From: Herbinix sp.
GTDB taxonomy: Bacteria > Bacillota > Clostridia > Lachnospirales > Lachnospiraceae
NCBI GenBank assembly: GCA_029256105.1
Contig: JAQSYO010000002.1
Coordinates: 1 to 64,000 of the forward strand
Reading direction: 5' to 3'
Length of the DNA stretch: 64,000 nt
Shown: piece by piece, positions 1-10,341 of the stretch
How the letters are laid out: each line of letters opens with the position of its first letter
Position numbering within the stretch: the stretch's first letter is position 1
The notes under the pieces: generated by a model
Told to the model about the DNA's origin: nothing
Database searches by the model: none
Seen by the model: only the letters and a program-made list of their open reading frames with translations
Made by a program: the position numbers and the translations under genes

Positions 1-42
1 GATTTCTTTTAATTGGATAACGACTATTTTTGTCTTTGCCAT
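1..42 (-). CDS. Start of a leftward gene, unidentified (partial)
   Basis: Only the first 14 codons are inside the window (MAKTKIVVIQLKEI), read leftward from an ATG at 42-40. A GGAGG ribosome-binding site at 50-54 stands 7 bases before that ATG, which is what supports calling it a real start. The gene would be divergent from addB. The basic, then hydrophobic start could lead into a membrane segment, but nothing further can be seen and no family can be named. Confidence 0.5.
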   Translation of the reverse strand, partial: MAKTKIVVIQLKEI

Positions 43-64
43 TTTCTATCCTCCGGAGCATAAT

Positions 65-94
65 TTGCTTCATGTCTTATTCTTATTATATATT
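65..94 (+). promoter_or_regulatory. Possible addB promoter
   Basis: TTGCTT at 65-70 and TATATT at 89-94, separated by 18 bases, lie about 50 bases before the addB start. The match is moderate and the region is very AT-rich, so this is only a candidate. Confidence 0.35.
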
Positions 95-146
95 ATTAAG
101 CTAAATTATAAATTATGCAGATAAATTCTAATCGGAGGGATATTTT

Positions 147-3100
147 ATGTCCTTGCAACTGTTTCTTGGAAGTGCCGGTTCAGGCAAATCCTATCAGCTA
201 TACCGCGAAGTAATTGAACAATCAAAAAATGAGCCAGACACGAACTTTTTGGTCATTGTACCGGAACAGTTCACGCTCCAAACCCAGAAGGATATCGTTA
301 CGATGCACCCGGAGCATGGGGTCATGAATGTGGATATCCTAAGCTTTTTGCGCTTTGCTTACCGTATCTTTGATGAGGTCGGAGGAAATGAATGTCCTGT
401 CCTGGAGGATACCGGTAAGAGTATGGTGCTGCGTAAGGTTGTCGCAGAGAAAAGAAAGGATTTAATACTGTTCGGCTCTAATGTTAAGAAGCCGGGCTTT
501 ATCAATGAACTTAAGTCCTTATTATCTGAGTTTTATCAGTATAACATTCAAACGGATGATTTTCAGAAAATGCAGGAAATATCAAAGAAGAAGCCGCTGT
601 TAAAAGCGAAGCTGGCTGATTTGTTTACCATATATGAAGGCTTTCGTACCTTCATGAAGGAACGATATATCACTGCGGAAGAGATTTTGGTAGTGCTAAA
701 TGAAGTGATTGACCGATCTGAGTGGCTGAAGGGCACTGTAATCTGCTTAGACGGTTTCACCGGATTTACACCCTGCCAATACCAGTTACTTTCTAAAATG
801 ATGAAATATGCAAAAAAAGTTATGCTTACAGTTACAATTGATGCAGAAGAAGCATTAAAGTCTGATGTATCAGAGCATCAACTGTTTGGCTTAAGCAAAA
901 AGACGATACAAAAGATGTATAAAATAGCTGCAGAGGTAGGAACAAAAATTGAAGAGCCAGTGATTGCAAATCAGAGAAATGGCTACAACGAGGTGCCTTA
1001 TCGCTTTATTAATTCACCTGCATTAGCTTCTTTGGAGCATAACTTATTTCGCTACCCTTATGTAACCTATGAGAAAGAGCAGGAAGATATACGAATACAT
1101 GCAACGAAAGATGCGAATGCCGAGGTTGCATTTGTTACCAGAGAAATAAAGAGATTAGTTCGAGAGGAAGGGTATCGCTATCAGGAGATTGCTGTTGTGT
1201 CTGCAGATATTGAATCCTATGGGCGAATAGCAAAACGAAGCTTTACGCTATCTGGAATCCCTTGTTTTATTGATTATAAAAAAGATATTTTAAATAATCC
1301 TTTTGTTGAGCTTTTACGTTCGGCTATAACAATTGTTAGTGAGGACTACAGCTATGAAGGAGTATTTCGGTATTTAAAAACGGGACTTACTGAAATCCCT
1401 GAGGAGGACATTGACCTGCTAGAAAACTATGTCCTGGCAACAGGAATGCGTGGCAATAAACGTTATAAGGAGCCCTTCACCAGAAAATATCGTAGTAGAG
1501 AAACAATTGATTTAGTAAGAATTAACGAGATAAGAGCGAAATTAATGGAAGATACTCAGCCTCTTTATGAGGCCTTGAAGGATAAAGAGAAGACATTAAA
1601 GGACTATACGGCGGCGCTCTACGATCTGGGAGTTACCCTTAGAATAGAGCAGAAGCTGGAGGATTATCGTAAAAAGTTTAATGAGGAAAGTCTACCACTG
1701 ATTGCAAAGGAATTCGAACAGGTTTATCGAATTGTCATGGAGCTGTATGACCAAATGGTACTGCTTCTCGGTTCAGAGCACTGCACCCTTAAAGAATTCG
1801 GTGAGATACTGGATACCGGTCTAGTGGAGGTAAAGGTAGGTCTCATCCCTCCGGGTGTGGATGAAATAGTTATCGGTGATACGGAAAGAACTAGGCTTAA
1901 GGATATTAAAGTTCTGTTTTTTCTGGGGGTAAATGAAGGAATTGTCCCCAAAACAATCGGCAGTGGTGGAATTCTTTCCGATATTGAGAGGGAGTTGTTG
2001 ATAACTAATGATATTGAGTTGGCACCGACGAAACGCCAGCTGGCATTTACTGAACAATTTTATATCTATCTTAATATGACAAAGCCAAAGGACAAGCTAT
2101 ATATTATATATCATAAATTAAATGATGAGGGGAAATCTGTGAACCCTTCCTTTTTGATCGGTAAATTGAAGCAATTGTTCCCTGGTATCATTATTCGGGA
2201 TGAAGATGAGAACATCGAGGATGCAGAGCATATTCTACGGGATGACGGTCTTACTTATTTGGCAGAGGGATTGAGGGGATATCATCAGAAGGAGACCACT
2301 GACTTATGGAAGGAACTTTTCCTCTATTATAAGTCTGGAGAAGAGACGAATAAGATTCTGGTGAAGTTGGTGCAGGGTGCCTTCTACATAAATAAGGAAA
2401 AGGGAATATCGAAAGAGGCAGCAAGACTTTTGTATGGTTTGGAGCTTAAGGGTAGTGTTACTAGGCTGGAACGTTATGCAAGCTGTGCCTTTGCTCATTT
2501 TATGTCCTATGGATTGTCTCTGGAGGAACGTAGGGAATATAAGCTTGCAATTCCGGATATTGGTAATATTTTTCATAATGCGATAGATCACTTCTCCAAA
2601 CGATTGGACGGGGGAGAATATACTTGGCATACAATCCCCGATGACGTTCGAGAGGAGTGGGCGATCCAAAGTGTTGAGCATGCAGTAGAGGAATATGAAA
2701 ATTCCTTTTTAAAGAGTAGTAAACGGAATGAATATCTGATTACTCGAATGGAACGGATTACAGTGAGAACCTTGTGGGCACTTTGCAATCAGATTAAGCA
2801 GGGAGCCTTTGAACCAGCTGGCTATGAGATGCCATTTTATCATATCCCGGAAGCTAATGTAACGTTGCAGGGAAGAATTGACCGTCTGGATTTATATGAG
2901 GACGAGGACAAGGTATATGTACGCGTAATCGATTATAAGTCTGGTAATACATTCTTTGATATTAGCAGTGTATATTATGGATTACAACAGCAGTTATCTG
3001 TTTATCTGAGCGCAGCGGTGGAATATCTAGGAAAGAGATTTGAAGGGAAGGAAATTGTACCTGCCGGAATCTTTTATTATCATATTGATGATCCGATCGT

Positions 3101-3548
3101 AGCTAAGTCTGAACAAGCGGAAGAGGACATCTATCGGAGTCTTCGTATGAACGGTCTCGTAAATGGTGATAGTAGGATATTGGCATTGATGGATTCAAAT
3201 CTTGCCGGTCCAGACGGATCGCTTCGTGCCTCCGTTAAATCTGAGATTATTCCGGTTGAGACTAATAAGGATGGTGCATTGACAAAGAGATCCTCTGCAG
3301 CAAGAGAAAAACAGATGAAGGCAATGGTTCAGTATGTGAATAACAAGCTGGTGGAGGATAGTAAACAAATATTAGAAGGTGACACGAAGTTTAACCCATA
3401 TCGAACAGGGGATCAAACTGCTTGTGATTATTGTGAATATAAGTCTGCCTGTGGCTTCGACAGCAGAATACCGGGTCATGCTTATCATAACTTGGCAAAG
3501 AAATCTGCGGAGGAGATTAAGGCGGAAATTTGGGGCGAAGGGAAATAG
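147..3548 (+). CDS. addB: AddB, ATP-dependent helicase/nuclease subunit B
   Basis: AddB is the partner of AddA in the AddAB complex, the Gram-positive counterpart of RecBCD, which processes double-strand DNA ends for recombination in the cytoplasm. The 1133 residues are near the usual length. An inactive-helicase Walker A (GSAGSGKS) sits at residues 8-15. A RecB-type nuclease motif (DYKSG) begins at about residue 929. The iron-sulfur cysteines are present: one in YASC near residue 780 and a C-x2-C-x5-C set at 1093, 1096 and 1102. An ATCGGAGGGATA ribosome-binding site precedes the ATG. addA follows after 75 bases, the usual order, so co-transcription is likely. Confidence 0.97.
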   Translation: MSLQLFLGSAGSGKSYQLYREVIEQSKNEPDTNFLVIVPEQFTLQTQKDIVTMHPEHGVMNVDILSFLRFAYRIFDEVGGNECPVLEDTGKSMVLRKVVAEKRKDLILFGSNVKKPGFINELKSLLSEFYQYNIQTDDFQKMQEISKKKPLLKAKLADLFTIYEGFRTFMKERYITAEEILVVLNEVIDRSEWLKGTVICLDGFTGFTPCQYQLLSKMMKYAKKVMLTVTIDAEEALKSDVSEHQLFGLSKKTIQKMYKIAAEVGTKIEEPVIANQRNGYNEVPYRFINSPALASLEHNLFRYPYVTYEKEQEDIRIHATKDANAEVAFVTREIKRLVREEGYRYQEIAVVSADIESYGRIAKRSFTLSGIPCFIDYKKDILNNPFVELLRSAITIVSEDYSYEGVFRYLKTGLTEIPEEDIDLLENYVLATGMRGNKRYKEPFTRKYRSRETIDLVRINEIRAKLMEDTQPLYEALKDKEKTLKDYTAALYDLGVTLRIEQKLEDYRKKFNEESLPLIAKEFEQVYRIVMELYDQMVLLLGSEHCTLKEFGEILDTGLVEVKVGLIPPGVDEIVIGDTERTRLKDIKVLFFLGVNEGIVPKTIGSGGILSDIERELLITNDIELAPTKRQLAFTEQFYIYLNMTKPKDKLYIIYHKLNDEGKSVNPSFLIGKLKQLFPGIIIRDEDENIEDAEHILRDDGLTYLAEGLRGYHQKETTDLWKELFLYYKSGEETNKILVKLVQGAFYINKEKGISKEAARLLYGLELKGSVTRLERYASCAFAHFMSYGLSLEERREYKLAIPDIGNIFHNAIDHFSKRLDGGEYTWHTIPDDVREEWAIQSVEHAVEEYENSFLKSSKRNEYLITRMERITVRTLWALCNQIKQGAFEPAGYEMPFYHIPEANVTLQGRIDRLDLYEDEDKVYVRVIDYKSGNTFFDISSVYYGLQQQLSVYLSAAVEYLGKRFEGKEIVPAGIFYYHIDDPIVAKSEQAEEDIYRSLRMNGLVNGDSRILALMDSNLAGPDGSLRASVKSEIIPVETNKDGALTKRSSAAREKQMKAMVQYVNNKLVEDSKQILEGDTKFNPYRTGDQTACDYCEYKSACGFDSRIPGHAYHNLAKKSAEEIKAEIWGEGK

Positions 3549-3623
3549 ACCCTATGCTAATTGGGTATAAAACCGCGAAACATATAAGTTACGAAATAAA
3601 CGATACTAGTATAGGAGAGTAAG

Positions 3624-6600
3624 ATGGGTTGGACGCAAGCACAACAAAAGGTAATTGATACACGAAATAAGAATTTATTGGTTTCAGCGGCAGCAGGATC
3701 TGGAAAGACTGCTGTTTTAGTTGAGCGGATTATTTCTATGATTTCTGAGGGTGAGAATCCAATTGATATTGACCACTTGTTGGTAGTAACCTTTACCAAT
3801 GCTGCAGCTGCTGAGATGCGTGGACGTGTCGGAAAAGCGATTGACGCGAAGCTATTAAAGGAGCCAGATAATCTTCATCTACAAAAACAAATATCTTTAT
3901 TGCAAAGTGCGCAGATTACGACGATACATAGCTTTTGTTTGAATGTAATACGTAATTATTTTCATCGAATTGACTTGGACCCTTCATTTAAAATTGCGGA
4001 GGAATCAGAAATTACGCTGATGAAATCAGATGTGATATCGAATGTATTGGAACATTGGTATGAAGAAGGCACGGAGGATTTTCATGCTTTTATCGAGAGC
4101 TATTCTTATTCGAAATCCGATCTACCGATAGAAGAATTAATTTTACAACTATATAGCTTTTCGATGAGTGATCCCTGGCCAAAGTCATGGATTGCACAGA
4201 AGAAGAGAATGTTTGAAATAACTACCTTGGAGGAAATGAACAATACATCTTGGATGAGGGAATTATTGGAATATGTTAAGGTGGTACTTCGTGACTTGCT
4301 CCAAAAGAATGCAGAAGCTTTCGAAATCTGCAACGAATCAGGTGGTCCAACCGCATATGCTCCGGCGCTGCTTTCTGATCGCAATACGCTGGAATTACTA
4401 AGCAGTGCAGGCTCCTATGATGAATATGCGAAGCTTTTCCCGGGAATTTCCTATGATAGGTTGTCAGGTAAGAAAGAGGAAGGGGTAGTTCCTTGGAAGA
4501 AAGACAAAGTGAAAGAGCTTCGGGAAGAGGTTAAGAAGGGTATTAAAGATTTGACAAATCAATATTTCTTTCAAGCTCCGGACGAAATGTTGAAGGATTT
4601 GCAAGCAGTTGGTGGAGTGATGAAGGTACTGTTTGAATTGACTTTGGAGTTCATGGAGGAGTTCGCAGGTAAGAAAGAAGAAAAAAACCTGATTGACTTT
4701 AATGACCTGGAACACTTTGCACTTAAAATTCTCGTCAAAGAGCAGGAGGTACTTACTGGAGCAACAGAGGACTCCACGTATAAGGTGCCTACTGAGGCAG
4801 CTTTAGAGTTAAGCGAACAGTTCGATGAAATACTAATCGATGAGTATCAAGATAGCAATATGGTCCAGGAAACCATATTAAGGAGTATCTCAAGAGAGGA
4901 TATTGGGTATCCCAATCGATTTATGGTTGGCGATGTTAAACAAAGCATCTATAAATTCAGGTTGGCTATGCCGGAAATCTTCATGGAGAAATACGGATCG
5001 TATTCTTCCAAAGATGCTACTGAGGATGGTCAAGTTAATAATTATCAGAGAATTGACCTGGATAAGAACTTTAGAAGCCGTAAACCAGTCCTTGATTATG
5101 TGAATAAAATCTTCGAACAAATTATGCAAAGACCCGTTGGTGGGATTATTTATGATGAGGCAGCGTCACTTAAGTATGGGGAGCTGTTTGAGGAGACGTT
5201 GAAAAATATGGCTGAAGAAGTAGCCGAAGAAGTTCCTGAAGGAGTGCCTGATGCAATAATGTCCCGCGTTGCCCAAGAGGTTGAACTTTTATTGGTTACA
5301 GAGGAAGCAGAGACAAGTGATTTGGATGGGGAAACCGTCAATTCTGATGCGGCGGGAGAACAAGCTTCAAGCAATGATGCAAGCCATAGGTTGGAGAACG
5401 AGGAAGATGATCCGGATGAGGTGGTCTATACAAAGAAAGAAATCGAAGCAAGAGCCATCGCGAAAAAGATCAGGGAGTTAACAAATCCGGAAAGCGGAAT
5501 GTTAGTATTTGATCAAAAGGCAAAGGTTCATCGCCCTGCAACATACCGCGATATTGTTATATTACTTCGTAGCATGTCAAACTGGTCCGAGGTGTTTGTG
5601 AACACTCTGATGCAAGAGGGGATATCCGCATATGCTGATACTGGTACAGGATATTTTCAGACCTTGGAGATAATGACAGTTCTAAATATGTTGCGCATCA
5701 TTGATAATCCAAGACAAGACATTCCATTAACAGGTGTATTATATTCGCCAATTGTGGGGCTATCGACAACAGAGTTGGCTGTGATACGGGCTGTAGATCG
5801 AAGTGTTAGTATGTATTCTGCAATCTTGACTTATTTGAGTGAAGGCAATGACGAAGAACTGTTAACCAAATTGAATTTATTTACCGAGAGACTGGAAGCG
5901 TTCCGGTCTATGGTAAATCATAAGCCAATCCATGAATTAATCCAGCTGGTGTTAGATCAAACCGGATATTACTATTATGCTAGCGCTATGCCCGGTGGTG
6001 ATAGAAGAAAAGCTAACATTGATATGCTGATTTCTCAATCGGTACGTTTTGAAAAGGGTAGTTATAGTGGATTGTTTCATTTTATTCGGTATATCGAGAA
6101 GCTACATAAGTATGAAGTGGATTTTGGGGAAGCTGCTACTTCCGGAGAACAAGATAACACAGTGCGAATTATGAGTATTCATAAAAGTAAGGGTTTAGAA
6201 TTTCCTATTGTTATCGTAGCCGGAATGAGCAAACAATTTAATACGCAGGACCTAAGAAGCAGTATAGTACTTCATAGCGAATTGGGTGTAGGACCGGAAT
6301 ATGTTGATAGTAAGCTAAGAACTAAGGTACCGACTCTGCTAAAGAAAGTAATTCAGAAAAAGGTACAAATAGAAAATCTGGGTGAAGAGTTACGTGTTTT
6401 ATATGTAGCGATGACTAGAGCAAAAGAAAAGTTAATCTTGACGGGATATTTAAAATCGAAGGAAGATATAAAGAAGAAGGATTTTTCTTTCTTTGAATTA
6501 CTATCTGCGAAAAGCTACATGGACTGGGTGTTGCCTGCGATGATGAATCGAATGGGTGGGTTACCTAATCTGGATGCTGATTCCTTTATATGCACTAAGG

Positions 6601-7466
6601 AGGGTATGACAATTACCGTACTTCCGAAGTATGAGCTGCTGAAGGAAGAATTGACAAGACAGTTATTCTTGCAGAAGGATGAGCAAGAGCTGTTAGCCAT
6701 AAACCCTGATAATATCTATGATTTAAACCTAAATGAAGAAGTTAAAACAAGGTTTAACTTTACATATCCATATATAAAAGAAGCAGGATTAAAGGTTAAG
6801 ATGACCGTGTCAGAGCTGAAAAAATTAGGACAATTCATTGATGAAGACCAGAGTGTAAATGTGAATCCTCCAAATGCAATGAACATATCGGATGAAACGA
6901 TTATTGCAACGATACCAAGCTTTATTCGACAGACTGAAACAGAGGTTACTGGAACAGATCGTGGAACATTGTATCATAAAGTACTAGAGCTAATTGATTT
7001 GACAAAGATACATAATAAGCAGGATTTAAGCGAAGATTTAGAACGCCTAATTCGTACAAACAGGCTTAACAAGGGGGATGCAGAAAAGTTAAAACTAGAT
7101 TATATATTTGAATTTACTAAAAGCAGTGTGGCTGATCGAATGCGAAGAGCTCAGACGGTCGGTAAATTATATAAAGAAAAGCAGTTTGTAATCGGAATCA
7201 AAGCGGCTGAGGTTATGAAGGAGATTGATAGTGATGAGTTGATTTTAATTCAAGGAATAATTGATGTTTTCTTTGAAGAAGACGGTGAATTAATACTGCT
7301 TGATTATAAATCGGACCTTGTAACAAAGGAAGAGCAATTAATAAAACGATATAAGGTCCAGTTGGATTATTATCGTAAAGCTTTAGAGCAGATGCTGAAG
7401 AAAAGAGTAAAAGAGATGCTTATCTATTCTCTTCCTCTAGGGAAAGTGATTAGAATAGATGAATAA
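3624..7466 (+). CDS. addA: AddA, ATP-dependent helicase/nuclease subunit A
   Basis: UvrD-family helicase and nuclease subunit of AddAB; it unwinds DNA ends and cuts one strand through its RecB-type domain. Seen: Walker A AAAGSGKT at residues 22-29, helicase motif II DEYQDS from about residue 406, SIHKSKGLEF and VAMTRAKEKL helicase motifs near 855-935, and a C-terminal nuclease motif DYKSD near residue 1227. Length 1280 is typical to slightly long. The surplus is an acidic, low-complexity stretch at about residues 525-610 (rich in E, D and A) between helicase motifs, which looks like a lineage-specific loop. The ATG follows a GGAGAG ribosome-binding site. Confidence 0.97.
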   Translation: MGWTQAQQKVIDTRNKNLLVSAAAGSGKTAVLVERIISMISEGENPIDIDHLLVVTFTNAAAAEMRGRVGKAIDAKLLKEPDNLHLQKQISLLQSAQITTIHSFCLNVIRNYFHRIDLDPSFKIAEESEITLMKSDVISNVLEHWYEEGTEDFHAFIESYSYSKSDLPIEELILQLYSFSMSDPWPKSWIAQKKRMFEITTLEEMNNTSWMRELLEYVKVVLRDLLQKNAEAFEICNESGGPTAYAPALLSDRNTLELLSSAGSYDEYAKLFPGISYDRLSGKKEEGVVPWKKDKVKELREEVKKGIKDLTNQYFFQAPDEMLKDLQAVGGVMKVLFELTLEFMEEFAGKKEEKNLIDFNDLEHFALKILVKEQEVLTGATEDSTYKVPTEAALELSEQFDEILIDEYQDSNMVQETILRSISREDIGYPNRFMVGDVKQSIYKFRLAMPEIFMEKYGSYSSKDATEDGQVNNYQRIDLDKNFRSRKPVLDYVNKIFEQIMQRPVGGIIYDEAASLKYGELFEETLKNMAEEVAEEVPEGVPDAIMSRVAQEVELLLVTEEAETSDLDGETVNSDAAGEQASSNDASHRLENEEDDPDEVVYTKKEIEARAIAKKIRELTNPESGMLVFDQKAKVHRPATYRDIVILLRSMSNWSEVFVNTLMQEGISAYADTGTGYFQTLEIMTVLNMLRIIDNPRQDIPLTGVLYSPIVGLSTTELAVIRAVDRSVSMYSAILTYLSEGNDEELLTKLNLFTERLEAFRSMVNHKPIHELIQLVLDQTGYYYYASAMPGGDRRKANIDMLISQSVRFEKGSYSGLFHFIRYIEKLHKYEVDFGEAATSGEQDNTVRIMSIHKSKGLEFPIVIVAGMSKQFNTQDLRSSIVLHSELGVGPEYVDSKLRTKVPTLLKKVIQKKVQIENLGEELRVLYVAMTRAKEKLILTGYLKSKEDIKKKDFSFFELLSAKSYMDWVLPAMMNRMGGLPNLDADSFICTKEGMTITVLPKYELLKEELTRQLFLQKDEQELLAINPDNIYDLNLNEEVKTRFNFTYPYIKEAGLKVKMTVSELKKLGQFIDEDQSVNVNPPNAMNISDETIIATIPSFIRQTETEVTGTDRGTLYHKVLELIDLTKIHNKQDLSEDLERLIRTNRLNKGDAEKLKLDYIFEFTKSSVADRMRRAQTVGKLYKEKQFVIGIKAAEVMKEIDSDELILIQGIIDVFFEEDGELILLDYKSDLVTKEEQLIKRYKVQLDYYRKALEQMLKKRVKEMLIYSLPLGKVIRIDE

Positions 7467-7556
7467 AAGTTGGGTAAACTCTAGTCAAGTAATTACCAAT
7501 CTGACTTCGATAATAGGGTTAGAAGGGAATATTTTATGGCTGAAGGGTGTGTCTTC

Positions 7557-7760
7557 ATGAGCAAGAAGAAAGAGAAAGAAATAGACTTAAATAATCTAAA
7601 ACCAGAAGAAGCAATGAAGTATGAGATTGCAAAGGAATTAGGATATCTGGATAAAGTTATGTCAACTGGGTGGAAATCACTTACTGCGAAAGAATCTGGA
7701 CAAATAGGCGGAATTATGACAAAGAAGATGAGAGAAGCAAAAAGACAAAATATAAATTAA
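7557..7760 (+). CDS. Alpha/beta-type small acid-soluble spore protein (divergent)
   Basis: SASPs coat DNA in the dormant spore and are digested by the GPR protease at germination. The two family blocks are visible: KYEIAKELG, which contains the region where GPR cuts, and GQIGGIMTKKM, the conserved glycine-rich block. The protein is 67 residues from this ATG, a normal size. An alternative in-frame ATG at 7536 would add seven residues (MAEGCVF), also with a plausible ribosome-binding site, but an early cysteine is unusual in this family, so the later start is preferred. The spacer between the blocks differs from the major SASPs, suggesting a minor or specialised paralog. It marks the organism as a spore former. 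Confidence 0.8.
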   Translation: MSKKKEKEIDLNNLKPEEAMKYEIAKELGYLDKVMSTGWKSLTAKESGQIGGIMTKKMREAKRQNIN

Positions 7761-7833
7761 CGATTAGATAATGAAATGCTATAGTAAATGTAAATATGGT
7801 AGCATTCCGAACTATCCTTAAGGAGGAACATCC

Positions 7834-8565
7834 ATGAAACTACCAAAGATGATTATGTTTGACTATGGTCAGACCTTGATAGCAGAAGGCAAATTTGACG
7901 GGGAAGCGGGTATTAGAGCTGTATTAAAATATGCTAAGAAAAATCCATACCAAATATCGGCTAAGCAGCTTCAAGAATTTGCAAAGACGTTGAACAGGGA
8001 GATAGGAAGATACGACCCGGATGTTCGTAAATCTTCTCATATCGAAGTACATAATCATTTATTTCAGAATTACTTGTATCAGTATTTCGATATAGAAATT
8101 GATTTATCAGCAGAGGAAGTAGAGAAGGTATTTTGGGACAGTTCTGCTGATCGTAAACCTACGAAAAATGTAGAACTTTTACTGAGGTTTCTTAGTGAAA
8201 AGGATATTCGAACGGCGGTAATCAGTAATATTTCATTCAGCGGAAAAGCCTTGGAGGAACGGATAGGCACTCTGATTCCAGATCATAATTTTGAATTTAT
8301 TATAGCTACCAGTGAATATGTATTTCGAAAGCCTCATAGCAGGATATTCGAATTAGCCCTTCGAAAAGCAAAATTAGATGCAAGAGATGTCTGGTATTGT
8401 GGAGATAATGCATTTTTTGATGTGGAAGGTGCCTCCAAATCAGGTCTTTGCCCGGTTTGGTATCGTGGCGCTTTAGATCAAGAAAACCGAATAATTCCTG
8501 GAATGGACTGTTTAGCAATTAATGATTGGATGGAATTAATAGATTATTTGAAGGGTAATCAATAA
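7834..8565 (+). CDS. HAD-superfamily hydrolase
   Basis: Predicted cytoplasmic phosphatase-like protein of the haloacid dehalogenase superfamily, 243 residues. Motif I is DYGQT at residues 10-14. The serine of motif II is in AVISNISFS, the motif III lysine is in FRKPHSRIF, and the motif IV acid is in CGDNAFFDV. The second aspartate of the usual DxDxT is glycine here, seen in several subgroups and often linked to weak or altered activity. An AAGGAGGAA ribosome-binding site precedes the ATG. The substrate cannot be deduced from its neighbours (SASP upstream, convergent ROK repressor downstream). Confidence 0.85.
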   Translation: MKLPKMIMFDYGQTLIAEGKFDGEAGIRAVLKYAKKNPYQISAKQLQEFAKTLNREIGRYDPDVRKSSHIEVHNHLFQNYLYQYFDIEIDLSAEEVEKVFWDSSADRKPTKNVELLLRFLSEKDIRTAVISNISFSGKALEERIGTLIPDHNFEFIIATSEYVFRKPHSRIFELALRKAKLDARDVWYCGDNAFFDVEGASKSGLCPVWYRGALDQENRIIPGMDCLAINDWMELIDYLKGNQ

Positions 8566-8584
8566 GAATTCGGTGAAAATAAAG

Positions 8585-8639
8585 GGCTGTTATATGCAGG
8601 ATTAATCCATAAAATGGAGTCCACCTGTTAATAACAGCC
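8585..8639. terminator. Hairpin between convergent genes
   Basis: GGCTGTTAT at 8585-8593 pairs with ATAACAGCC at 8631-8639, with partial further pairing inside. It lies between the converging HAD and ROK genes and could end transcripts from either side. The loop is long and the flanking T run is poor. Confidence 0.5.
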
Positions 8640-8728
8640 TATTTCATTATGCTTAAGGTTGATTTAATTATATTATGTGATTAAATTTGAGCTTGAACGA
8701 GTGGGTTTTAACCGAATCGTCATATGAG

Positions 8729-9889
8729 TTAAGATCTAATATCGATATGATTTAACTTTAACATTTCAACACCAAGGAAGCCTTTAATTGCTAAACAGAT
8801 TCCACCAAGCAAGATTGACGTATCCTGAAGTACAGAAGGAACTATTCGAATATAACTATTCATTCTGCTGGTTAGTGCTGCTTCAATCCGTTCTGTAATA
8901 TGCGGGAAGAAGATAGTAAAGGAACTGTTTATAATAACAATGTCAGGATTATAAGCATTTAATATGTTATTAACGCCAACAGACATATACTTAATAAAGC
9001 GTTCCATAATCGCTTGAGCGTCCGAATCCTCAGCTTCGTAGGCGACACGAAATTGTTCGAAGTTCACTTCATCTAGGTTTTTCATTGTTGCAAATTCGTT
9101 AAGTAAGGTCCGTTCTGAAACATATTGCTCTAAGCAGCCTTTATTACCGCAAGGACATTGTCTGCCATCTATTTCAATAATCGTGTGACCAAACTCACCT
9201 GCTCTACCATTATATCCAGTATAAAGTTGATGATTAACGATAATTCCAAGGCCAATACCAGAATGTACACTGATATTTGCAATATTTGAATAATCATACT
9301 GAAAGGTTTTTTCACCAATGACGGATAGATTTGCTTCGTTCTCTAGATAAACCGGAGTATTGAAATGCTGTTCCAAACCATGTGCTAGATTAATTCCGGA
9401 TAAATTGTAATAGGGTGCAAAAGATACTTGATTATTAGCAATTACTCCATGGATACCGAGTGTAATTCCTACTAAGCCATAGGGAGTATCCTTTGGCAAC
9501 TTCATTGACTCTATCAACTGTATTAAGACACTAACTATATTTGCAGAGTTCTTGGGGGTTTTAATTTGTTTTAAACTGCAATCTTCGCCGATTAAGTCAG
9601 AGATTAAAGCGGAAATGGTATCAACACCAATATCGATACAAATAACAAATCCAGCTTTCTTATGTAGACTCAATAAGATCGGTTTTCTTCCTAAACTGGT
9701 GTCATCGCTTCCGATTTCGATAACTAGTTTTTTATTGATCAATTCCTGAACGATTGCAGATATGGTAGCCTTAGTTAACCCCAGATGTTTTGCAATTGCG
9801 GCTCTTGAAATCGCAGTATGATTAATGATGGTTTCCAATACTAAATTGGAGTTTATATCTCGTATGAGTTCTTTACTGCCTGTTACCAT
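8729..9889 (-). CDS. ROK-family repressor, probable xylose regulator
   Basis: ROK regulator with an N-terminal winged helix (IVQEL and surrounding residues, about 15-60) and a sugar-kinase-like fold. ROK hallmarks are the zinc-binding stretch CPCGNKGCLEQYVSE and a phosphate-binding loop in IDIGVDTISALI. It diverges from xylB, the arrangement in which Firmicute XylR repressors control xylose genes, so a XylR role is inferred. The ATG at 9889 follows GAAGGGTGA and is preferred over a GTG three codons earlier. No symmetrical operator typical of XylR could be picked out in the shared upstream region. Confidence 0.85.
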   Translation of the reverse strand: MVTGSKELIRDINSNLVLETIINHTAISRAAIAKHLGLTKATISAIVQELINKKLVIEIGSDDTSLGRKPILLSLHKKAGFVICIDIGVDTISALISDLIGEDCSLKQIKTPKNSANIVSVLIQLIESMKLPKDTPYGLVGITLGIHGVIANNQVSFAPYYNLSGINLAHGLEQHFNTPVYLENEANLSVIGEKTFQYDYSNIANISVHSGIGLGIIVNHQLYTGYNGRAGEFGHTIIEIDGRQCPCGNKGCLEQYVSERTLLNEFATMKNLDEVNFEQFRVAYEAEDSDAQAIMERFIKYMSVGVNNILNAYNPDIVIINSSFTIFFPHITERIEAALTSRMNSYIRIVPSVLQDTSILLGGICLAIKGFLGVEMLKLNHIDIRS

Positions 9890-10140
9890 TACAGTCACCC
9901 TTCGTGAATAAATTTAATTTATACCATGTTAACATAAATTGAATTTTTTGGAAAGAGCAATTAATGTATTTGTTAGAAAATTTAAGTATTCTTAATGAAA
10001 ACTACCATTTTTAGGTATTTTCTTGTAGTGTAGGGTGATAAAAAATCAATACACAAAATAAAGTAATAGCACATTTTGCACATAAGCTTTAAAATGACTT
10101 CGGGTAAATATAAAAATTATCTGTAGTGATGGTATTGTTC

Positions 10141-10169
10141 TTGACATAAATAGGTCTAGTTGTTATATT
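10141..10169 (+). promoter_or_regulatory. xylB promoter
   Basis: A consensus -35 box TTGACA at 10141-10146 and a -10 box TATATT at 10164-10169 are separated by exactly 17 bases. Transcription would start near 10176, giving an unusually long leader of about 210 bases before xylB. Confidence 0.75.
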
Positions 10170-10341
10170 TAATTTAGATATAGTTTATTCATCAAATCAA
10201 TTAGTTGTAGGAAAATCACATAGGGTAAAATCTACAGGAATTCGTTGTTAAAAACATAAAAATTGCTTACTTTTGTAATAATATCGGATTTTAAAGAGAT
10301 AATTCTATGTTAGTGAATGATAATTAAAATTTATGCAATCT

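Noticed and set aside
9998-10023. Imperfect dyad GAAAACTACC/GGTATTTTC as a XylR operator
   Set aside because: Asymmetric, far upstream of the mapped-looking promoter, and not like known XylR sites.
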